Below, piece after piece: positions 37,624-45,759 of a DNA stretch of 64,000 bases. The notes under the pieces were generated by a model. The model ran no database searches. It worked only from the letters and a program-made list of their open reading frames with translations, and was not told the origin of the DNA. Each line of letters begins with the position of its first letter. Position 1 is the stretch's first letter. Source of the stretch: Aliiglaciecola sp. M165 (lineage in GTDB: Bacteria > Pseudomonadota > Gammaproteobacteria > Enterobacterales > Alteromonadaceae); contig NZ_VKKH01000003.1 of the NCBI RefSeq assembly GCF_007197995.1, forward strand, positions 124,001-188,000, read 5' to 3'. Both the position numbers and the translations under genes were made by a program.

Positions 37624-39663
37624 CTACAATGCTTTGAAGCGAATGGCTACGCCGCCACTTGACGCCAAATTTAATGTCAAGCTGTCACTATGCTTAACCT
37701 GCCTTTTAATAATGTCCAGATCATATGGGTTGTCGCGCCAATTGGCATCTTTACCATCTTGGTAAATCTGTGCTTCGAAAACCGCTCCTGGCGGCAGAAA
37801 ATCCAGTGAAACTTCAACCCTGCGTTTTTTGTCATCGGTAATGGCACCTAAAAACCAGTCTTGACTATCTCGTTGTTGGCGAGCAAACACCACATATTGC
37901 CCAAGCTCTCCAGCCAACGCTCTGCTCTGTTGCCAATCGGTGGGAACATCTTGAATAAATTGGAACGCTGGCAGATTTTGTTCGTAGTGCTCTATCAAAT
38001 CCGCAGCCATTTGAATTGGGCTATACAAGACGACATATAATGCCAACTGCTTGGCCAATGTCGTTTGAACTCGATTCTCTGCATCTAGCCCTTCAAACGC
38101 TAAGTTGAAAATACCTGGTGTAAAGTCCATTGGTCCGGACAACATGCGAGTGTAGACCAATTCCACAGTATGAGCTGGATCATTTGGAGGCGAGCCCCAG
38201 GCATTAAACTCTTGCCCCCTTGCGCCTTCCCTACTTATCCAGTTTGGATAGGTTCTGCGCAATCCTGTATCTTTTATCGGCTCGTGAGTGTTGATGCTGA
38301 TTTGATATTCCGCTGCCCGCTGTATGCTGTGCAAATAATGATTAATCACTAGCTGGCTATCATGCCATTCTTTGCGAGCAATGCCTTTTTCATCAATACG
38401 CTTGATATTGCCGCCATCGGCAACATACCCGGTTTTCACCTGGCGCACGCCATGTTTTTGATATAAAGCATAGGCTTCTTCCATTTGCGCCTCGTAATTA
38501 CTGATACTTCCTGAGGTTTCGTGATGCCCGACTAGACGCACACCTTTAGATTTTGCATGTGTAGAAACAGCGCTGAGGTCAAAATCGTCATAACTCTGGG
38601 TAAAACTGAATACATCACCGTTGTCAAACCAACTGCCATCCCATCCCAGATTCCAACCTTCGACTAACACGCCATCAAAACCATATTTTGCGGCAAAATC
38701 CAGGTATTCCTTTGTTCGTTCTGTCGTCGCACCATGTTTTGGACCACTGCCCCAGGTATTGACGTCTAGGTGCATCCCCCACCAGATGCCAATATACTTG
38801 CCTGGCTCAACCCAGGAAACATCACCTAATTTGTTTGGTTCATTTAGATTTAAAATCAGATCGGAATTGAGCAACCCCACGGCGTCTTTACTCACCTGGA
38901 CGGTGCGCCATGAGCTTTTAAAATCGCCTTTAGTTAAGACTTTTAATCCATCAAAGCGAGGCGTTAAATCCGATTTTAAGGTGCCTGTGCGCTGCTGATC
39001 CAACGTCATCGCAGCAAAATTAACTAATGCCGCTTCATGAATGCTTATATGCTCGCCGGTCGGCAGTTTGAAGGTCGCCGGTGTGTGTACCCGATCGATT
39101 TTGTCCATTGAGGTATTTTCATAGAGAAACTCATAGCGATTCCACGCTCTCGAAGGGATCCACAAAGACTGTGTTTGCTCTGGCGATTCAAACACAAACT
39201 CGGTTAAATCATCTATAACAGCTACCTCTTCTGATGCGCTGCCCTGTCCCTCATAACGAAAACCAAAACCATCATCAAAAACCTTAAAATGCATGCTCAC
39301 ATCGAAATCTTGATTGTCGCCAGTTTTCAGTGAAATCATCAAATAATTATGATGATCCCGCACAAATTTTCGTTCTCCCCAGGGTTGCTCCCAGGTTGTA
39401 TCCAATTGGCCGGATTGTGTTTTAGCGATCGACAATGGCTGTGCAAAGCCTGCTTTTTCACGAAACAACAAACCAAGTTTTGACGGCTTTAGGATCCTTT
39501 GTCCGTTTAAAGAGACTTGATAGCTCAGAACATCCCCTTCGTCACTGATTTCGACCACAAGTGCTTTGTTCGGTGATGTCACCTTAACGTTTTTTGCAAA
39601 GGATACGCTAGTAAAAGAGGCGGCAAGCAGGAGGCAACCTACCATTATTTTTGGATTTAGCAT
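37624..39663 (-). CDS. GH97 alpha-glucosidase (SusB-like), inverting type
   Basis: 679-residue exported enzyme releasing glucose from the non-reducing end of maltodextrins. Signal peptide of about 23 residues ends at SFA. The N-terminal beta-supersandwich (about 25-290) precedes the TIM barrel and a C-terminal beta domain. Glutamates in HEPIKDTG (Glu461), REG (Glu479) and GQEF (Glu485) have spacings of 18 and 6. As I recall, this equals the spacing of Glu508, Glu526 and Glu532 in SusB, the inverting type. It is the first gene of the GH97-GH13-MFS operon. A perfect copy of the 14-bp operator lies 93 bp upstream, shared with the divergent halogenase-family gene. Confidence 0.93.
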   Translation of the reverse strand: MLNPKIMVGCLLLAASFTSVSFAKNVKVTSPNKALVVEISDEGDVLSYQVSLNGQRILKPSKLGLLFREKAGFAQPLSIAKTQSGQLDTTWEQPWGERKFVRDHHNYLMISLKTGDNQDFDVSMHFKVFDDGFGFRYEGQGSASEEVAVIDDLTEFVFESPEQTQSLWIPSRAWNRYEFLYENTSMDKIDRVHTPATFKLPTGEHISIHEAALVNFAAMTLDQQRTGTLKSDLTPRFDGLKVLTKGDFKSSWRTVQVSKDAVGLLNSDLILNLNEPNKLGDVSWVEPGKYIGIWWGMHLDVNTWGSGPKHGATTERTKEYLDFAAKYGFDGVLVEGWNLGWDGSWFDNGDVFSFTQSYDDFDLSAVSTHAKSKGVRLVGHHETSGSISNYEAQMEEAYALYQKHGVRQVKTGYVADGGNIKRIDEKGIARKEWHDSQLVINHYLHSIQRAAEYQISINTHEPIKDTGLRRTYPNWISREGARGQEFNAWGSPPNDPAHTVELVYTRMLSGPMDFTPGIFNLAFEGLDAENRVQTTLAKQLALYVVLYSPIQMAADLIEHYEQNLPAFQFIQDVPTDWQQSRALAGELGQYVVFARQQRDSQDWFLGAITDDKKRRVEVSLDFLPPGAVFEAQIYQDGKDANWRDNPYDLDIIKRQVKHSDSLTLNLASSGGVAIRFKAL

Positions 39664-39755
39664 GGCATCAATGAGTCCCGACAGAATTTGTTAAATAACC
39701 GTTAACAACCTTAAAGAGCAGATACTACCTTTGCGATTCAAGTGAAACAAACCTC

Positions 39756-39769
39756 TGCATACGTATTCA
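39756..39769. promoter_or_regulatory. Putative MalR operator between GH97 and halogenase-family genes
   Basis: Exact TGCATACGTATTCA, a near-palindrome with central CG. It lies 93 bp upstream of the GH97 gene and 122 bp upstream of the halogenase-family gene, so it can control both directions. An imperfect second element, AGGTC...GACCT, overlaps its right end at 39769-39784. Confidence 0.75.
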
Positions 39770-39890
39770 GGTCAGTTCAGACCTCAGAACAACCGCCATT
39801 AGGGCATTTAACCCAGATTCGTTATAGTCAGGAAAAAATGCCAATGTTAATCTTTGTTAATTAGATGTGCGCTTAAGGTGTTAATAAATA

Positions 39891-41384
39891 GTGAGTAAAA
39901 AGCCAGATCCGAAGATCATCATTTTAGGCGGTGGAACCGCAGGATGGATGACTGCCAACCTGCTTCAACATACCCTGAGTCAGCACGAATTCACTGTCAC
40001 CTTAATTGAGTCACCGGACATCGGTATTATTGGCGTGGGAGAAGGCTCTACCCCACATTTAAAAGTGTTCTTCGATACTCTAGGAATTGAGGAACAACAA
40101 TGGATGCCAAAATGCAATGCCACCTATAAAAACGGGATCACCTTCAAAGGCTGGTCTTTAGAACCGGGGTTTGAACACTACTTCCATCCATTCCCTTCTC
40201 GTCCAGATCGGCAAACCGCCGGAGGTTTTTTAATTAATAGCCTGTTACGTAGACAGGGTCACGATGTTGATCCCCATCCAAATCAGTACTTTTTGTCTGC
40301 CTATTTAGCCAAACATTTTAAACATCCCAAAACCCAAGCCAAATTCCCGCTTTCAATCAATTATGGCTATCATTTTGACTCCGCACTGCTGGGGGAATAC
40401 TTAAAACGTGTTGCAATAGACCGCGGTGTTAAACACATTGAAGCTAAAATTGATGAGGTTAAAACCCATTTATCCGGTGATATCCAGGCATTGATCGATG
40501 AAAATGGCCATAGCTACACCGCAGATTGGTTTGTCGATTGTAGTGGTTTTGCGGCAGTCTTATTACAAAAAACATTGGGCACGGAATTTGTTGAATACAA
40601 AGACAATCTCTTTAACGATGCGGCAGTTGCCATTCCCTCTGCAGCAACCAAACCGAGAAACGTAGAAACAATTTCAACGGCCATGTCGGCCGGATGGAGC
40701 TGGGATATCCCTCTCACCAACCGCACTGGCAATGGTTATGTTTACTCAACTCAATACATAGAACCTGAACAGGCAGAACTGGAGTTAAGAAGTAAGTTAG
40801 GATTGCTTGACGCAGAAGTACCGGTCAAACATCTTAAAATGCGCGTGGGATGTGCCAAACAACATTGGGTTAAAAACTGTCTCGCTGTGGGTTTATCACA
40901 GGGTTTTATTGAGCCTCTGGAAGCCACAGCATTGCATTTGGTTCTATATACAGTAGAGACTTTCATCAGCGCTTTTACCTCTGGTCAGTTTAGCAACCAA
41001 CACCAGGCAGAATTTAACCAGTTGATTTCGAGTCGTTTTGAAGGGATCCGGGATTATATTGTCTGTCATTACAAAGTGAATTCTCGTAACAAGGGAAATT
41101 ATTGGTTGGACAATGCAAACAATAAACATCTGTCAGATTCGTTGTTACACATTCTTGATTGTTGGGACAAAGGTGGCGATCTGACACAGGAAATCAATCG
41201 CCAAAATATCGGTCACTATTATCCTGCTGTGTCCTGGCACTGTTTGTTGGCAGGTTATGGCAGGTTCCCGCCTCTGGGCGCAAGTTCACCTGCCACACAC
41301 GACGTGAACATCGCTGAAATTCAGCATTTCATTCGACAATGTGCGCAGGGTTTTTTAGAACAAGGTATAGATGAACGTTGCTAA
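39891..41384 (+). CDS. Tryptophan-halogenase-family flavoprotein (copy 1)
   Basis: 497-residue FAD-dependent protein of the tryptophan halogenase family. The FAD motif GGGTAGWM is at residues 13-20. CNATYKNGITF carries Lys80, placed like the catalytic Lys79 of PrnA. GWSWDIPL is the family's WxWxIP-type motif near 269, and SQGFIEPLEATALHL carries the conserved glutamate near 341. The residues expected for halogenation are therefore kept, but the substrate is unknown and no flavin reductase gene is nearby. Start is GTG with AAGG somewhat far upstream (12 bases). It shares its promoter region and a MalR site with the GH97 operon. Its last 30 bp overlap the antisense DUF5989-like gene. Confidence 0.88.
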   Translation: MSKKPDPKIIILGGGTAGWMTANLLQHTLSQHEFTVTLIESPDIGIIGVGEGSTPHLKVFFDTLGIEEQQWMPKCNATYKNGITFKGWSLEPGFEHYFHPFPSRPDRQTAGGFLINSLLRRQGHDVDPHPNQYFLSAYLAKHFKHPKTQAKFPLSINYGYHFDSALLGEYLKRVAIDRGVKHIEAKIDEVKTHLSGDIQALIDENGHSYTADWFVDCSGFAAVLLQKTLGTEFVEYKDNLFNDAAVAIPSAATKPRNVETISTAMSAGWSWDIPLTNRTGNGYVYSTQYIEPEQAELELRSKLGLLDAEVPVKHLKMRVGCAKQHWVKNCLAVGLSQGFIEPLEATALHLVLYTVETFISAFTSGQFSNQHQAEFNQLISSRFEGIRDYIVCHYKVNSRNKGNYWLDNANNKHLSDSLLHILDCWDKGGDLTQEINRQNIGHYYPAVSWHCLLAGYGRFPPLGASSPATHDVNIAEIQHFIRQCAQGFLEQGIDERC

Positions 41385-41507
41385 AGAAGATTGTTGTGTC
41401 GCCACCACGAGGGCGCCCAACAGTGCCAGGACGACGACTATGGGTAACAACCAAATTTTTTTACGCACGCGTAAAAACGCCCAAAGATCTTGAATAAACT
41501 CCAGCAT
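41355..41507 (-). CDS. 50-residue DUF5989-like membrane protein
   Basis: A small gene easily missed for its length. It encodes MLEFIQDLWAFLRVRKKIW, then a single hydrophobic helix (about residues 20-38, LLPIVVVLALLGALVVAT), and ends in FIYTLF. This resembles the short DUF5989 proteins that I recall beside SxtJ-like and carbamoyltransferase genes. The ATG overlaps the stop of the SxtJ-like gene by one base (TAATG), so it is translationally coupled as the last gene of the carbamoyltransferase operon. Its 3' end overlaps the convergent halogenase-family gene by 30 bp. A basic RVRKK before the helix suggests the N-terminus faces the cytoplasm. Function unknown; probably a small subunit of a membrane assembly. 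Confidence 0.85.
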   Translation of the reverse strand: MLEFIQDLWAFLRVRKKIWLLPIVVVLALLGALVVATQQSSLATFIYTLF

Positions 41508-41926
41508 TAAAATGGGTCCTTTAAATTGGATTTGGTTTTGGACTTATCACTTGAAATCCAAAACGATGAGGTGTTTTTTACTTTGTTTTTGGACATAGCT
41601 GAATATTGTAATTTTCCAAAAATTCTAAGCAAAATGCCTATGGGTAAAATCAAACCATAAAATGCGATCCCAAGAATGATCCGCGTATTTAACCAGCCTA
41701 AGATCAACGCGATCCACATCCAGACACGATAAGGATAATACAAACCTGACGGATGAACGATGTAGAGAATCGCCAGTACGCCACTAAGCAACGCAGGCCA
41801 CCAAGGTATAATTTGCTCAAACACATAGGGTAAAAGTAACATGAAAACGGCAGGAAACACCCACATCATTGTGATGGCAAATGCTCTTAGGTTCTCATGA
41901 TCGTCTTTTTTTAATAAAATCAACAT
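41507..41926 (-). CDS. SxtJ-like small membrane protein
   Basis: 139-residue protein with about four hydrophobic segments: two adjoining near residues 17-60 (AITMMWVFPAVFMLLLPYVF, then PALLSGVLAILYIVHPSG) and two between 65 and 105 (WIALILGWLNTRIILGIAFY, GLILPIGILLRIFGKL). The tail is basic and soluble. It resembles the SxtJ family, which is repeatedly found next to carbamoyltransferases and whose function is unproven. It lies between the carbamoyltransferase gene (50 bp upstream) and the DUF5989-like gene (TAATG overlap). A perfect 12-bp palindrome, GTTACGCGTAAC, stands just before its start. Family call is by resemblance; the operon context supports it. Confidence 0.78.
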   Translation of the reverse strand: MLILLKKDDHENLRAFAITMMWVFPAVFMLLLPYVFEQIIPWWPALLSGVLAILYIVHPSGLYYPYRVWMWIALILGWLNTRIILGIAFYGLILPIGILLRIFGKLQYSAMSKNKVKNTSSFWISSDKSKTKSNLKDPF

Positions 41927-41976
41927 ACTTTATGTTACGCGTAACCAGACATTTCGTTTATATTTCATAGTGTTAG

Positions 41977-43872
41977 TTAATCCTTTTCAAACACTACCTG
42001 CTTTGCTTTTACAATGAGCTTTTGGTCTTGTTCAGCTTTAAACAGCATACAGTTTTCAAGCACTAGCATGTCCATTTCTGTTGCCAGAAAACACCTCAGC
42101 GCATCTTCTGGAGAGCAAACAGGCGGCTCGCCTCTTACATTAAAAGAAGTATTGATTAGCATGCCAGTGCCAGTCATTTGTTTAAATTCACTCAATAACC
42201 GATGGAATCTTGGATTGGTCTTTTGATCCACCGATTGTACCCGGGCAGAATAATCTACATGAGTGATCGCAGGGACTACAGATCGCGCTTCGTTCAACCG
42301 TTCTATACCAAAACGTAGAGCGCTATTGTTGTTATTGATTCGATGCTCAGATTTAACCTCGGCCACTAACAGCATGTATGGGCTTGCATGTTCTAGATCA
42401 AAATAGGTCTTTGAATCTTCTATTAGAACTGCAGGTGCAAAGGGTCGAAAGGACTCTCTTTGCTTTATCTTCAAATTCATTTGAGATTGCATCGTTTGGT
42501 TGCGAGGATCGCCAATAATTGAGCGGTTCCCTAACGCACGGGGGCCAAACTCCATTTTTCCCTGGAACCAGCCAATCACTTTTCCTTCATCTATGTATTT
42601 TGCCGTTTTTGCAAATAGCTCATCATCGTTTAGGTAAGAGTATGGTGCCCCCTTCTGTTTCAGTAATCCTTCGATTTCTGCATTCGTGTACTCTGTGCCC
42701 AGATACGCGCCCTGCATGGAGTCGGATGACTGGGTAGACACATCCCGGGGCTTTTCATAATATTCGTGCCAAGCTAACAATGCGGCCCCGAGTGATCCAC
42801 CGGCATCGCCTGCAGCAGGTTGGATCCAAATATCTTTAAACGGCCCTTCACGCAGTACACGCCCATTCGCGACACAATTTAAAGCAACACCACCTGCCAA
42901 ACACAAATACTCCATACCGGTCTGTTGATGAGCATACTTGGCTATCTTTAACACGATCTCTTCCGTGACAACCTGAATTGACCGCGCAAGATCCATTTCT
43001 CGTTGAGTGATTTGATCATCGGGTTGTTTCGCAGGCCCACCAAACAAAGCATCAAACTTTTTGTTAGTCATTCGATCACCCGCTGGATAATCGAAGTAAG
43101 ACATATCTAAAGCAAAACTGCCGTCTTCGTTTACGGTAATAAGATGATTGAATATGGTGTCCACATACTTGGGTTCACCATAAGGCGCTAACCCCATTAA
43201 CTTGTATTCGCCGGAATTAACCCGAAATCCACAATAGTAGGTAAATGCCGAATAGAGTAACCCTAATGAATGAGGAAACTGAATTTCCCACAGCGGAGTA
43301 AGTTGATTCTTTTCCCCCAACCACGCACTTGAGGTCGCCCATTCGCCAACACCATCAAGACATAACACCACAGCCTTTTCAAATGGACTGGGGAAAAACG
43401 CAGATGCCGCATGGGATTGATGATGCTCACTAAACAATAATTGCGGTAAGTTAGGACGCTTCTCGTATTTCTTCTCTTCGGCTATTGTCGTTTGATTTTT
43501 ATCTGCTCTTCCTTGATGGATGAGCGTGCGAAGCTCCTGCCGCAAAACACTTTTAAGATAGAGCTTTTCTTTGAGCCAAATGGGCATTGCGCGTAAAAAA
43601 GAGAGGAAGCCTGACGGCGCATGAGCAAGATAGGTTTCGAGTAAACGTTCAAACTTAAGCATAGGCTTGTCATAAAAAATGACTGCATCTATCTGCTCCA
43701 GTGTGCAGTTCGCACGTTCAAGGCAAAACAGGATCGCCTGAGCAGGAAAAGCGGGATCGTGTTTGACCCGCGAAAATCGTTCCTCTTGCGCTGCTGCAAC
43801 AATTTCACCGTCTACGACGATAGTGGCTGCGCTGTCATGATAGTAGGCTGAAATGCCAAGAATGATCGTCAT
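41977..43872 (-). CDS. O-carbamoyltransferase (NodU/CmcH/TobZ family)
   Basis: 631-residue enzyme that should transfer a carbamoyl group from carbamoyl phosphate, through carbamoyl-AMP, to a hydroxyl group. The N-terminal Kae1-like domain begins ILGISAYYHDSAATIVVDGE and has EERFSRVKHDPAFP, HHQSHAASAFFPSPF and LCLDGVGEWAT; the middle has LAGGVALNCVANGR and AAGDAGGSLGAAL. The C-terminal YrdC-like domain follows GKMEFGPRALGNRSI and includes NTSFNVRGEPPVCSP. The acceptor is unknown; relatives act on Nod factors, antibiotics and toxins. It heads an operon with SxtJ-like and DUF5989-like genes. A variant of the glucan operator lies 70 bp upstream, between it and the divergent SGNH-like gene. Confidence 0.93.
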   Translation of the reverse strand: MTIILGISAYYHDSAATIVVDGEIVAAAQEERFSRVKHDPAFPAQAILFCLERANCTLEQIDAVIFYDKPMLKFERLLETYLAHAPSGFLSFLRAMPIWLKEKLYLKSVLRQELRTLIHQGRADKNQTTIAEEKKYEKRPNLPQLLFSEHHQSHAASAFFPSPFEKAVVLCLDGVGEWATSSAWLGEKNQLTPLWEIQFPHSLGLLYSAFTYYCGFRVNSGEYKLMGLAPYGEPKYVDTIFNHLITVNEDGSFALDMSYFDYPAGDRMTNKKFDALFGGPAKQPDDQITQREMDLARSIQVVTEEIVLKIAKYAHQQTGMEYLCLAGGVALNCVANGRVLREGPFKDIWIQPAAGDAGGSLGAALLAWHEYYEKPRDVSTQSSDSMQGAYLGTEYTNAEIEGLLKQKGAPYSYLNDDELFAKTAKYIDEGKVIGWFQGKMEFGPRALGNRSIIGDPRNQTMQSQMNLKIKQRESFRPFAPAVLIEDSKTYFDLEHASPYMLLVAEVKSEHRINNNNSALRFGIERLNEARSVVPAITHVDYSARVQSVDQKTNPRFHRLLSEFKQMTGTGMLINTSFNVRGEPPVCSPEDALRCFLATEMDMLVLENCMLFKAEQDQKLIVKAKQVVFEKD

Positions 43873-43941
43873 ATATAAACCGCTACTTCTGTGACCTGTA
43901 TTTAACTAAGAAACGACAACTATTTCACGTAATCTTTACAT

Positions 43942-43955
43942 TGAATACGAATTCA
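43942..43955. promoter_or_regulatory. Putative MalR operator variant in the carbamoyltransferase/SGNH divergent promoter
   Basis: TGAATACGAATTCA keeps both TGAATAC and ATTCA arms of the operator and differs from the ideal palindrome TGAATACGTATTCA at one central position. It is centred between the two divergent starts, 70 bp from the carbamoyltransferase gene and 72 bp from the SGNH-like gene. Match is direct; function inferred. Confidence 0.55.
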
Positions 43956-44026
43956 ACCTTGAAGGCAATCATAGATTGGGTTAGGTTGATGAATTAACCA
44001 AATTAGCACGCCATCAAAGGTTTAAC

Positions 44027-45730
44027 ATGAAAGTCTGGCTGTTTCGTGCCATTGCCGTATTCATCCCTTTTCTTTTCTTTATATTGCTCGAATTAGGTCT
44101 TCGTTTCGCGGGTTATGGTCAGTCATATCCATTATTTATTCCTAACCCTGATGCGCCAGACTATTTGTTGCCTCGTCCTGACATCGTAAAACGCTATTTT
44201 CCAAACGCTTCGGACGTGCCTAGTGTAACCATAGAAGCAAACTTTTTTCGCGCTGAAAAACCCAAGAATGGATTGCGCTTTTTCGTTCAAGGCGGATCAA
44301 CGGCCGCCGGGTTTCCTTACGGGTTAGGTGCCTCAATTGCCGGCATGTTAGATCACCGACTGAAACAGTCTTTCCCAGACAATTACGTCGAGATCATCAA
44401 TACCTCACTAGCGGCGGTCAACTCCTACACCAATTTGGATTTGGTGGATGAAATTATCGCGCAGCAGCCTGATGCAGTATTAATTTATATGGGACACAAC
44501 GAATTTCTTGGCATCATGGGAGTGGGTTCAAACTACACAGCCGCGAGCTCTGCGGCAACCACATTACTCTTTTTAAAATTAAAAGAGTACAGAACCTTTC
44601 AGTTAATACAAAGTCTTTACCATAGCCTGAAAGTCGCTTTTATAGAGGAAAAAAACCAGGAATCAGAAACGACGGTACAAGCTAATTTTGCAGCGTCTCG
44701 AACCTTTATGGCTAAGGTTGCTAAACATAAAACGATCCCCCAGGACAGTAAGCTATTTAGCGCTGGCGTGGCGCAATTTGAACAAAATCTGAGCTTGATT
44801 TTGGAAAAATATCAAGGTGCTGGCATTCCCGTGTTCATCTCGACACTCGTCAGCAATCTGCTCGACCAACGGCCATTTTCCAGCTTGCCAACACCCTCAA
44901 ACTTGGAAAATGCATTACGGCAACTTAGCGAACAAATTACAACACAATCCGTTGATAACGTGCTGCTTGAGCAAACCGCTAAAAGTGTCTCAATCACAGA
45001 TAGTGCAGATGCCCACTTTCAGCTAGGGAGAATATTTAATGCTTTGGGCGATTCAACAAAAGCCAAATTGTTTTTAACCCAAGCTAAGGATCTCGACTTG
45101 CTGCGATTTAGAGCGCCCGAAGCGATCAACTCAATAATCCGAAATCATGCGCTGCGCTATGGCGCCATATTAGTCAACGCGCAACAACGTTTTGAACAGC
45201 AATCCCCTCTCGGTGTGGTGGGTAACAATTTAATGCTCGAGCATTTACACCCAAACGTAGAAGGATATTTTTTATTGTCTGACGCCTTTTATCAGTCAAT
45301 GAGCATGTCCAAAGCTATATCATTTAAACAAGAAATCACGCCTAATGTTGCATGGAAACAACGGATGTTGCTGCAAGCGGAAGAATATTATGGTTTTGCC
45401 AAAGCGCTCCAACTCAAGTCTGATTATCCTTTTGTCGATGAGCCTCAACTATTAAAACTTCCTGCGCCACAAAATTGGCAACAACAACTTGGAAAAGACT
45501 TGTTCGACAAAAAGCTGAATTGGTTAAGTATGGTTCAACACGCACAAACTAATTATCAAGCAGAGCGTAATTCCTCACAAGTCATTAAAACCCAGCTTAT
45601 GTTAGCTGATGCCTTACCTTACGAGGCTAGATTAAATGTGCAAGCCGCTGATATGTTGATGAAAACTGGCCAAACCGCTCGGGCTAGCACATACATACAA
45701 CGCTCTAAATGGGCCGAAGAAGATAAATAA
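44027..45730 (+). CDS. Membrane-anchored SGNH-hydrolase-like protein with TPR-like segment (paralogue 1)
   Basis: 567-residue protein. A single N-terminal membrane helix (about 6-28) leads to an extracytoplasmic SGNH/GDSL-type domain. FVQGGSTAAGFPYG puts a serine at 91 in the nucleophile position. VLIYMGHNEFLGIMG carries block III Asn158. LEHLHPNVEGYFLLSDA provides the block V histidine near 406-408 without the usual Asp two or three residues ahead. A TPR-like helical pair sits inside the fold (about 326-355), and the C-terminal 150 residues are helical. Such proteins may be esterases or acyl-group modifiers of surface glycans. AAAGG precedes the ATG. It is divergent from the carbamoyltransferase gene over a MalR-like site and is tail-to-tail with its paralogue. 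Confidence 0.8.
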   Translation: MKVWLFRAIAVFIPFLFFILLELGLRFAGYGQSYPLFIPNPDAPDYLLPRPDIVKRYFPNASDVPSVTIEANFFRAEKPKNGLRFFVQGGSTAAGFPYGLGASIAGMLDHRLKQSFPDNYVEIINTSLAAVNSYTNLDLVDEIIAQQPDAVLIYMGHNEFLGIMGVGSNYTAASSAATTLLFLKLKEYRTFQLIQSLYHSLKVAFIEEKNQESETTVQANFAASRTFMAKVAKHKTIPQDSKLFSAGVAQFEQNLSLILEKYQGAGIPVFISTLVSNLLDQRPFSSLPTPSNLENALRQLSEQITTQSVDNVLLEQTAKSVSITDSADAHFQLGRIFNALGDSTKAKLFLTQAKDLDLLRFRAPEAINSIIRNHALRYGAILVNAQQRFEQQSPLGVVGNNLMLEHLHPNVEGYFLLSDAFYQSMSMSKAISFKQEITPNVAWKQRMLLQAEEYYGFAKALQLKSDYPFVDEPQLLKLPAPQNWQQQLGKDLFDKKLNWLSMVQHAQTNYQAERNSSQVIKTQLMLADALPYEARLNVQAADMLMKTGQTARASTYIQRSKWAEEDK

Positions 45731-45759
45731 AACAATTGAATTAGAGCAGCAGTTTATCA

